NCBI RefSeq assembly: GCF_012911925.1
Contig: NZ_JAAXKY010000038.1
Span: forward strand, 1 to 48,250
Length of the DNA stretch: 48,250 bases
Source: Pseudonocardia xinjiangensis
GTDB lineage: Bacteria; Actinomycetota; Actinomycetes; Mycobacteriales; Pseudonocardiaceae
Direction of reading: 5' to 3'
Below, one piece after another: positions 41,743 to 48,250 of this stretch. The translations under genes and the position numbers were made by a program. The notes beneath the pieces are model-generated. The model had not been told where the DNA came from and searched no databases. It saw nothing but the letters and a program-made list of their open reading frames with translations. The stretch's first letter is position 1; each line of letters opens with the position of its first letter.

Positions 41743-43022
41743 GACGAGAAGACCTGCTGGGCGGCCTGCTGCCACTGCCGTTGGGTGCCGCGGATGTCCG
41801 AGGGGTTCGCGATGAACTGCGTGAGCGCGGCGTCCGCCGTGGTCTGCAGGGCGTCGCTGGAGTCGCGGTTGAAGAACTGCGTGATCTCGGCGGTCTCGTT
41901 GAGGAGCGTGATGCCCTTCTGCACGAGCGGGCTGAACGTCGAGGTGTCGACGTCCGGCGAGGTCGGCAGGTTCGACGACCCGGACTTCTCGATGAAGGAC
42001 TGCTGCGCGGGCGCCGACGCGAGGTAGGACAGCAACTGCTTGGCCCCCTCGGGGTTCTGGCTGCCCGCCGCGGCGAAGAACCCGTCGGTGGGGGCCTCCT
42101 CGGCGCTCGGCACCGAGGGGTCGATCGTCGGCACGGAGAAGAAGTCGAGGTCGTCACGCTGGTCCGCAGGGAAGTACTCCGTGCAGAACGCCCCGACCAG
42201 GTACATCGCGGCCTCGTTGTTGACCATGGGCGTGACCGCCTGCTGGGCGTCCCACGAGGTCTGGTTGGGGTGGAAGTAGGGGACGAGCCGCGCGTACTGC
42301 TCCAGGACCGCGGTCACCTGCGGATCCTCGAAAGAGTGCTTCCCCGCGAGCAGTTCCCGGTGGTAGCCGGCGCCGTTGATCCGCAGGTTCAGGTAGTCGA
42401 ACCAGCCCGCCGACATCCAGGCCGTCGACCCGATGCCGTTGGTGAGCGGGTGGATGCCGCGGGCCTTGAGCGTGTCGCACAGCGCGATGAACTCGTCCCA
42501 GGTCTTCGGTGGCTGCACGCCCCACTGCTGGAACGCCGACTTCTTGTAGAAGATCGACCACCAGTAGTAGTTCTGTGGCACGAAGATGGCCTTGCCGTCC
42601 GCGCCGGTCGACAGCGCCCGCAGGGCGTCGGAGAAGTTCGCGCACGCGCCGCCGGGGGCCCACAGGTCCGACACGTCGAGCAGCAGCCCCTCATCGGCAT
42701 AGGAGTTCGCGACCGATCCCGCGTACCAGCCGAGCACGTCGGGCGGTGTGGCGCTGGTCAGGTACGTCGAGAGCTGCGCCCGGAACTGCTCGGTGGCCAC
42801 CGAGTTCAACGTGACCGGCGGCCCGTCGAAGGCCGCTACGACGCTTTCCAGCGCCGCCTTCGGCCCGGCGTCCTGGATCCACGACTGCAGGGTCAGGGCG
42901 GTCGTCCCGCCGCCTGCCCCGCCATCGGCGCCGGTGCCGACGCAGCTCGCGAGCAGCGGCACGGTGGTCAGGCTCGCCGCGCCGAGCAGGAACGAGCGGC
43001 GGGAGAACGGTGGAGTACTCAC
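41739..43022 (-). CDS. Carbohydrate ABC transporter substrate-binding lipoprotein
   Basis: A 427-residue sugar-binding protein of the extracellular solute-binding family 1. The N-terminus has a twin-arginine motif SRRSFLL followed by a lipobox LLASC, so it is probably exported folded by Tat and then lipidated. Aromatic residues in NYYWWSIFYKK and GWFDYLNLRI are typical sugar contacts. GTG start with GGAGG five bases upstream. No ATPase gene is present in the operon; a shared MsiK-type ATPase elsewhere is likely. Confidence 0.92.
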   Translation of the reverse strand: MSTPPFSRRSFLLGAASLTTVPLLASCVGTGADGGAGGGTTALTLQSWIQDAGPKAALESVVAAFDGPPVTLNSVATEQFRAQLSTYLTSATPPDVLGWYAGSVANSYADEGLLLDVSDLWAPGGACANFSDALRALSTGADGKAIFVPQNYYWWSIFYKKSAFQQWGVQPPKTWDEFIALCDTLKARGIHPLTNGIGSTAWMSAGWFDYLNLRINGAGYHRELLAGKHSFEDPQVTAVLEQYARLVPYFHPNQTSWDAQQAVTPMVNNEAAMYLVGAFCTEYFPADQRDDLDFFSVPTIDPSVPSAEEAPTDGFFAAAGSQNPEGAKQLLSYLASAPAQQSFIEKSGSSNLPTSPDVDTSTFSPLVQKGITLLNETAEITQFFNRDSSDALQTTADAALTQFIANPSDIRGTQRQWQQAAQQVFSS

Positions 43023-43059
43023 GGAAACCTCCAGCGCGCCGTCGTTGGCGCGGTCGGGA

Positions 43060-44376
43060 TCAGGCGGATCGCGGGGCGGGCTCCCGCGCGGGGAACACGG
43101 GGGACGTGCGCGGCGCGGACGCCGCGGAGAACAGGGCGTTGCACTCCTGCTGGAGCGCGACGTCGGACCACATGGGGTGCTGCGGCGCCGCGTTGGAGCA
43201 CACGACCGTGCCCCAGGCGCCGATCCGCCGGGCGTGCGTCACGGCCTGGCGACAGATCTCGGCCCCGACCGGGCCCTCCTCGAACGTGCCGTGCAGCGGG
43301 GTGTAGCCGACCCAGCCCTCGCCGAGGACGACCGGGACGTCGTGGGCGGCCGCCCAGTCGGCGGCCACGTCGAACCAGAACCGCAGCTTCTCGGCCATGG
43401 CGATGCGGTGCTCGCCGTAGTGGTCGTAGAGCCAGCGGTCGAACGCCACCGGGTCGGCCCAGTCGTGGCCGTACGCCTCGGCAGCCGAGACGATCGTGGC
43501 GTCGAGACGCCAGCGGTGCTCGGCGGGCACCGTCCACCCGCCGGCGGGGGGCGCCCCGGGCCGCAGGATGTGGGCGGCTCTCTCCTGCGGGAACTGCGCC
43601 ACCGGCCGGCGCAGGCCGAACTCGTCGATGAGCGCGTCGAGCACGCCGTAGATGTAGGGGTGGACGGCGAGCACGTCGACGTTCTCCGGGATGCCACGCA
43701 TGCTCTCGTGCGGCACGCGCGCGTAGTTGACGGTGCAGCGGCGGCCGGGGTGGCGGCGGTGGAACTCGTCGACCGCCTCCTGCAGGAGTGGCCGCAGCGC
43801 CACGACGGGGTCGGCGTCGGTGGGAAGCCCGTCGGCGAGGTGGCCGACCTGCACCTCGTTGTGGATCTCGGTGAACGCCACGCGATCGTCGAGGCCCTCG
43901 GCGACGAGCAGGTCCAGCAGGTCGGCGTGTGCGGCCGCGAGCCGGCCCGGCCGCTCGGCGGGCGGCACCGCGCGCAGGGCGTCCCACCAGGCCGGATCGG
44001 CCGCGAACGCCGAGCTCTGCTGGTACTCCCACGACGAGACGATCACGAAGCAGCCGTGCCTGCGCGCGGCGCGGAACAGGGCGAGCAGGTGCTCGCGGGC
44101 GTCGATCGTCGTCGGTTCCTTCACGTCGTACCAGCGCATCCGCTGGGCGAAGTCGCCCCCCAGCGGGCCGAGGGCCAGCGCCGCCGTGTCGAGCCCGGAG
44201 CCGAACAGCAGGAACGGCATCGCGCAGATCCGCACCGTGTTGTAGCCCCGCTCGACGGCCTGCGCGAACGCGGCGTCGAGGTCGGCGAACGGCTCCCCGG
44301 GGCCGGTGCGCACGTACCAGGAGAAGTCCCACAGCGTGATGGTGAGGCGCTCGGGGAGCGGATCGTCGGGCGGCAT
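43060..44376 (-). CDS. Cellulase-like family protein (putative GH-A clan glycosidase)
   Basis: A 438-residue TIM-barrel protein without signal peptide. It begins with LTITLWDFSWYVRTGPGEPFADLD and GYNTVRICAMPFLLFG. FTEIHNEVQVGH has the Asn-Glu pair of the acid/base strand of clan GH-A enzymes, and VVLGEGWVGYTP carries a Glu where the nucleophile is expected. The active site therefore looks intact, though I cannot name a GH family. Its ATG overlaps the stop of the DUF5107 gene (TGATG). It probably processes the sugar that this operon imports. Confidence 0.8.
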   Translation of the reverse strand: MPPDDPLPERLTITLWDFSWYVRTGPGEPFADLDAAFAQAVERGYNTVRICAMPFLLFGSGLDTAALALGPLGGDFAQRMRWYDVKEPTTIDAREHLLALFRAARRHGCFVIVSSWEYQQSSAFAADPAWWDALRAVPPAERPGRLAAAHADLLDLLVAEGLDDRVAFTEIHNEVQVGHLADGLPTDADPVVALRPLLQEAVDEFHRRHPGRRCTVNYARVPHESMRGIPENVDVLAVHPYIYGVLDALIDEFGLRRPVAQFPQERAAHILRPGAPPAGGWTVPAEHRWRLDATIVSAAEAYGHDWADPVAFDRWLYDHYGEHRIAMAEKLRFWFDVAADWAAAHDVPVVLGEGWVGYTPLHGTFEEGPVGAEICRQAVTHARRIGAWGTVVCSNAAPQHPMWSDVALQQECNALFSAASAPRTSPVFPAREPAPRSA

Positions 44377-47300
44377 CAGGCCTCCTCGAGGACGGTCGAC
44401 GGAGTGATCGACGCGAGCAGTTCGAGCGCGTCGACATGGTGTGGATCGTCCGCCAGCAGCTCCGCCAGCCGGTCCCGGGCGTCGCTCTCGTCGCCGTCGA
44501 GGACGGCGAGCTGGGCCCGGAGGAACGCGACCCGCCTGCGCTGCACCACGTCCGGATCCTCGGTGAACAGCAGCATCGACGGCAGCGACGTGGCGAAGTA
44601 GTCGACGGTGGCGGGAGTCGCCGCGAGCGCGGCGCAGAACCCGCGCAGGGCGTCGGTGAGGTGCCCGGCCTCGTCGTCGCGGCCGAGCCTGCGCAGTGCG
44701 AGCACGGACGCCGCGGTCGCCTCGGAGTAGGGCTGGGTGCTCATCACCAGGAAGTCGCCCTGCTGGTCGGCGGCCGACTCCCACGCGGCCATCGCGCCGT
44801 CCCTGTCACCCGCCGCTGCCAGCGCGTCGCCACGCAGCAGCTGCAGCTGGGCCGTGCTCGCGAGCGGGTGGCGGGCCTCGCCGAGCGAGAGCGGCGGGTC
44901 GAGCGCCGCGTCGAGCAGCGCAACGGCCACCCGCCCGGCATCGACGCCGCCTGCGGCGAGCTCGCGCTGCGCCTGTAGGCGGGCGAGCCGGTCCCACGCC
45001 CGCAGCACCTCGCCCTCGCCGCCCTCCCACGGCTGGAAGGTACGGGCGAGCAGCAGCGCCCGGGCCTCGTCGAGGCGGCTCGCGGTGAGCAGCAGGTGCG
45101 CCAGCGCGACGGTCGCGTCGTCGCGGGACTCGACGAGCTCCCGGGCCGCGAGCAGCCGCTCCAGCCGCCGTTGCGGGGGCACACCGCGCCGCGCGTCCAG
45201 CTGGTCGCTCTCGAACAGCAGCCGCGCGTCCGGGCCCGCGGCGGCGAGGGCACGGTCGTAGGCCTCCCGCGCACTCTCGGCGTCCCCGAGGTGGTTGTGG
45301 GCGGCGAGCCCGAGGTTGCGCCAGACCACGGGATCGGTCGGGTCGAGATCGCCGCTCGCCCGCCACGCCGCCACCGCGTCGCCGCGCCGGTCGTGCGCGT
45401 AGAGCCAGTGCCCGAGCAGCGCGCGGGCCCTGGCGTCCTCCGGGTCGGCGGCCACGGCGCGCTCCAGCACGAGCGCGTCGTCGAGCCGTGCGGGGAAGCA
45501 CCAGGTGGCGTCGCCGGTGCGCGCCCGCTCCCGTGCCTGCCGTGCGTCATCGGCCCGTCCGAGCCGCTGCAGCAGGTCGGCGCGGTGGTAGTCCAGCAGC
45601 GGCCCCGTTGCCGTCTGCCCGATCGCGCGGGCGGGCTCCCGCTCGGCGGCGAGATCGAGCATCCGCAGCGCCGCGTCGAGCTCGCCGACCCCGGCGTGCT
45701 CGACCGCCACGTCCAGGCACGTCTGTGCGTCGGCTGTGACCGGGAGCCCGAGCACGTCGCGGGTCCACCAGTCGAGCGGGTCGAGGGCGAGCGTGGCACC
45801 GGCGATCTCGGCGGCCCGCTCGTGGCGTCCCGCGCGGCGCAGCACGATCACACTCAGCGCGCGGGCCTGCAGGTGCTCCGGCTCGACGCGCAGCACGTCC
45901 TCCAGCCGGGACAGCGCAGCGTCGTCGCGCCCGGCGGCGGCGTCCAGGCGTGCCATCCGGTACCCGGCAGCGGCCCGCCACGGCCGGGTCCATGAGCTGG
46001 TGGCGAAGGCGGTGTACGCGTCGTCAGGCCGGCCCTGCCGTTCGAGCACCAAACCGAGCGCGTAGTGCGCCGTGGTGTCCTGCGGGTTCCCGTTGAGCGT
46101 GGTCAGCCGCGCGACGGCGGCCCGCAGCAGCGACTCCGCCTCGGCCAGGTCGCCGCGCCGGTACGCCCTGGCGGCGAGCCCGACGCTGCTGGCGACGTGC
46201 CCGGGGTCGCGGCGCAGCGCCTCGCGCCAGTACGCCTCCGGCGACCGGGTCGCGTGCCGGTACTGCTCGAGGTGGGCGCCGATCACGGCGAGCTCCTCGA
46301 CGGTCGCGACGTCCGCCGGCGCGGCGGGTTCCCGGGCGGGGACGACGTCCTCTGAGCAGTCGGGGACGCGGGAGTCCCAGGCCACGAGCTCGGCACCGCC
46401 GTGCAGCACGCGCAGCCGCAGCCGGGCCGCCGCCTGCGCGGCGGTCAGGGGAAGCCTCCGCAGCCACGGCCGTCCGGGTGCGACGTCGGCGGCCTCCTCG
46501 GCCACCACCCGGCCGTCGCCGTCCTCCAACCGCAGGACGCAGCCGGCGCGCTCGGACGTGGTCGCCAGGCCGATGTGCGCGCCGTCCGGCTCGACGTCCA
46601 CGCGCACGGCCGCCTCGACGGTGGCGGCGTGCGCGGGGCCGATCTCCTGGATCGGGTACCAGAACTGCGAGAACACCTTCGTCTCGCCGGGGGCGATGAA
46701 CGCGAAGTCGGGCTGGTTGTCGGTGAAGACGCCCGCCATCAGCTCCACGTAGGCGCCGCCGTCGTCGCTCAGGTTGCGGTCCCAGGCGTGCCCGAAGCGC
46801 GCGTCGCCCCACGTCCACTGCTTCTTGCCGACGGAGAGGACGCGGTCGGCCACGTGCACGAAGCCCGCGCGGGCGCCGTGGTCGTAGCCGCCGAAGAAGC
46901 CCTCCCGGCTGCCCACGCACATGTAGGAGGTGGGCACGGGGATGTTGCGGTACCAGTCCAGACGGTCGCCACGGACCTCGCTGCCGTCGGCGGCGAGCCC
47001 GATCCGGTCGTGCCGGCGCGGGTAGTCGATGCCGTAGTACGGCCGGTCGGCGGCGGGGAACGCCGTCGTGGCGCGCCGGGCGTGGTCGGCGACCACGCGG
47101 ACGTCGCGCGGGAAGAACGACTGGTAGTCGGGGCCGACGCGAGCGGCCACGTTCGCCCACCACAGGAACGTCTGGGTCTGCTCGCTGCGGTTGTACAGGC
47201 GCACCCGCAGCTCCAGCGTCGCGCGGTCGGGCCGCAGCCGGATGCCGTGCATGCCCTTCATCCGCGTGAACGGATCGTGGTCGGAGCACCAGACGGTGAC

Positions 47301-47780
47301 CGCGCCGTCGGGCTCGTGCTCGACCTCGACGTCGGTGGGCAGGAACGTCGCCGGGCGGTGGTGCTGCGGCCAGTTGAACTCCACACCACCCGCGATCCAC
47401 GGGCCGGCGAGTCCGACGAGCGCCGGCTTGATCACGGGGTTGCGGTAGAAGAAGTCGTAGCCGGAGCTGCGGTCGTGCCCCACGTGGATCCGGCCGCCCA
47501 GCTCGGGCAGCACCAGCACCCGCAGCCACCGGTTCTCCAGGTGCACCGCCGCCCACTCCACGGGGGCCTTCGCGGGACTGATCCGGTCGTGGAAGGGCAG
47601 CGGGTAGACCCGGCCCGACGAGCCCTGGTAGACGCGATGATCCAGGTAGGCCGGGTAGCGGTCGGGCGGCTCCGGGAGGTAGCTGTCGATCGTCAGCGGG
47701 TCCCGCCAGACGGCCACCCCGGCGCCGGCCTGCGCGGCAGGGCGGGGTGGGAGCTGCAGTCGTGACTCGCCGTCGAGCAT
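44376..47780 (-). CDS. DUF5107 domain protein with TPR repeats
   Basis: A 1134-residue protein and first gene of the sugar operon. Residues from about 40 to 400 form a DUF5107 domain, a galactose-mutarotase-like beta-supersandwich with LVLPELGGRIHVGHDRSSGYDFFYRNP and GGVEFNWPQHHRP. From about 500 on it consists of TPR-like helical repeats (AYRRGDLAEAESLLRAAVARL and similar). No signal peptide, so it is cytosolic. Such proteins often accompany glycosidase loci, but their activity is not established. The ATG at 47780 lies six bases after TAGCGT, giving a leaderless operon mRNA. Confidence 0.88.
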   Translation of the reverse strand: MLDGESRLQLPPRPAAQAGAGVAVWRDPLTIDSYLPEPPDRYPAYLDHRVYQGSSGRVYPLPFHDRISPAKAPVEWAAVHLENRWLRVLVLPELGGRIHVGHDRSSGYDFFYRNPVIKPALVGLAGPWIAGGVEFNWPQHHRPATFLPTDVEVEHEPDGAVTVWCSDHDPFTRMKGMHGIRLRPDRATLELRVRLYNRSEQTQTFLWWANVAARVGPDYQSFFPRDVRVVADHARRATTAFPAADRPYYGIDYPRRHDRIGLAADGSEVRGDRLDWYRNIPVPTSYMCVGSREGFFGGYDHGARAGFVHVADRVLSVGKKQWTWGDARFGHAWDRNLSDDGGAYVELMAGVFTDNQPDFAFIAPGETKVFSQFWYPIQEIGPAHAATVEAAVRVDVEPDGAHIGLATTSERAGCVLRLEDGDGRVVAEEAADVAPGRPWLRRLPLTAAQAAARLRLRVLHGGAELVAWDSRVPDCSEDVVPAREPAAPADVATVEELAVIGAHLEQYRHATRSPEAYWREALRRDPGHVASSVGLAARAYRRGDLAEAESLLRAAVARLTTLNGNPQDTTAHYALGLVLERQGRPDDAYTAFATSSWTRPWRAAAGYRMARLDAAAGRDDAALSRLEDVLRVEPEHLQARALSVIVLRRAGRHERAAEIAGATLALDPLDWWTRDVLGLPVTADAQTCLDVAVEHAGVGELDAALRMLDLAAEREPARAIGQTATGPLLDYHRADLLQRLGRADDARQARERARTGDATWCFPARLDDALVLERAVAADPEDARARALLGHWLYAHDRRGDAVAAWRASGDLDPTDPVVWRNLGLAAHNHLGDAESAREAYDRALAAAGPDARLLFESDQLDARRGVPPQRRLERLLAARELVESRDDATVALAHLLLTASRLDEARALLLARTFQPWEGGEGEVLRAWDRLARLQAQRELAAGGVDAGRVAVALLDAALDPPLSLGEARHPLASTAQLQLLRGDALAAAGDRDGAMAAWESAADQQGDFLVMSTQPYSEATAASVLALRRLGRDDEAGHLTDALRGFCAALAATPATVDYFATSLPSMLLFTEDPDVVQRRRVAFLRAQLAVLDGDESDARDRLAELLADDPHHVDALELLASITPSTVLEEA

Positions 47781-47786
47781 GCCGAG

Positions 47787-47865
47787 ACGCTACGAGCGAC
47801 GGCGGCGCGTCTGCATAGCCGAATCGACCGACTTACCTGGACGATCCGACGACCAGGGGTACGGT
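47787..47865. promoter_or_regulatory. Divergent leaderless promoters of the sugar operon and the AraC gene
   Basis: Minus strand: TAGCGT at 47792-47787, six bases before the DUF5107 ATG. Plus strand: TACGGT at 47860-47865, six bases before the AraC-type GTG. Between them CGAATCGACCGAC and CGATCCGACGACC form an imperfect direct repeat that could bind the AraC-type regulator. Confidence 0.6.
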
Positions 47866-47871
47866 GCCACC

Positions 47872-48250
47872 GTGCTGCTGCCCGACGGGTTCCCCGGCCA
47901 ACGGCTGCGCGTGCTCCCTCGCCCGCTCGTCTCGTCCGCGTTGCGGCAGCCGCCGACGGCGAGCCTCCTCGTCACCGACGCCGGATACTTCCCGCGCGCG
48001 GCGAACCACGGCCGACGCCGACCGGAGGGCGCCGACGAGGCCGTCGTGATCATCTGCACCGACGGCATCGGGCGGTGCCAGGTGGCGGACCGGACCACCG
48101 TCGTCGCGCCGGGCCACGCCCTCGTCCTGCCCCCGCGGCTGGCTCACACCTACTGGGCTGATCCCGGCAACCCATGGACGATCTGGTGGTTGCACGCCGC
48201 CGGCTCACAGGTGCCCGAGCTGCTCTCGGTGGTCACCGAGGGAGGGCGGG
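47872..48250 (+). CDS. AraC family transcriptional regulator, N-terminal part (cut by window end)
   Basis: About 126 residues of an AraC-type regulator, open at the right edge. The visible part is the cupin-like sugar-binding and dimerisation domain: LLVTDAGYFPRAANHGRRRP, VVIICTDGIGRCQV, VVAPGHALVLPPRLAHTYWAD, WTIWWLHAAG. The DNA-binding domain is outside the window. The GTG start directly follows TACGGT plus six bases. It is divergent from the seven-gene sugar operon and is its likely activator, responding to the imported sugar. Confidence 0.85.
   Translation, partial: MLLPDGFPGQRLRVLPRPLVSSALRQPPTASLLVTDAGYFPRAANHGRRRPEGADEAVVIICTDGIGRCQVADRTTVVAPGHALVLPPRLAHTYWADPGNPWTIWWLHAAGSQVPELLSVVTEGGR

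Noticed and set aside
1..48250. CRISPR arrays, insertion sequences, prophage genes or tRNA genes
   Set aside because: No regularly spaced repeats, transposase or integrase motifs, or tRNA cloverleaf sequences seen in the window.

Overview
The window is one contig piece of a very GC-rich actinobacterium. Almost every real reading frame ends its codons in G or C. GTG starts are frequent, several genes start directly behind a TANNNT -10 box (leaderless), and the left edge is the 3' end of an rRNA operon. Gene content (mycothiol-era TIGR03086 protein, ECF42 sigma factor, F420-type PPOX protein, actinobacterial cysteine leader peptide, GH67/GH36 sugar enzymes) fits a Pseudonocardia-like member of the Pseudonocardiaceae. 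The genus is an inference.

Layout. 1-364: end of 23S rRNA, 5S rRNA and terminator. 385-5102: DUF3040 membrane protein, an alpha/beta hydrolase, then a tungstate system: a GntR-type regulator divergent from tupA-tupB-tupC, sharing a 26-bp promoter. 5239-9387: a small unknown gene, an SDR plus zinc-dependent dehydrogenase pair, and a CocE-type hydrolase. 9346-13400: an ECF42 sigma factor operon with its YCII/DGPF partner, a divergent TIGR03086 gene whose promoter mirrors that of the sigma operon, and a CrtI-like flavoprotein. 13414-17774: two paralogous single-pass envelope proteins of unknown function, separated by an SDR that lacks its catalytic Tyr; both paralogs have the same leader with a 10-codon upstream ORF. 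17775-21032: a long regulatory gap with two TetR-type palindromes, a TetR gene, an orphan ORF, an epimerase-like protein lacking its catalytic Tyr, and a PPOX protein. 21226-23954: a sulfur-regulated unit (promoter, SAM-I riboswitch, cysteine-type leader peptide, FAD oxidoreductase, flavin reductase, DoxX), with a deletion scar that left the 3' end of a solute-binding-protein gene inside the oxidoreductase ORF.

23964-26568: an M20 amidohydrolase divergent from a beta-hydroxyacid dehydrogenase, and a PspC protein. 26666-29980: divergent CE7 acetylxylan esterase and GH67 alpha-glucuronidase, a cytosolic pair for decorated xylo-oligosaccharides. 29998-33677: a lipoprotein penicillin-binding protein divergent from a LysR regulator that overlaps a serine beta-lactamase-fold gene, with a tandem operator between. 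33711-36787: an HSL-type esterase and MarR regulator with related promoter elements, then an S41 lipoprotein protease.

36974-48250: a seven-gene sugar operon on the minus strand (DUF5107-TPR protein, cellulase-like enzyme, lipoprotein binding protein, two permeases, GH36 alpha-galactosidase, aldose-1-epimerase-like protein). It is tightly overlapped and has no ATPase of its own. It is divergent from an AraC-type regulator cut by the right edge.

The most unusual signals are regulatory: the duplicated uORF leader, the stacked SAM and cysteine sensors with a deletion scar downstream, and the mirrored ECF42 promoter.
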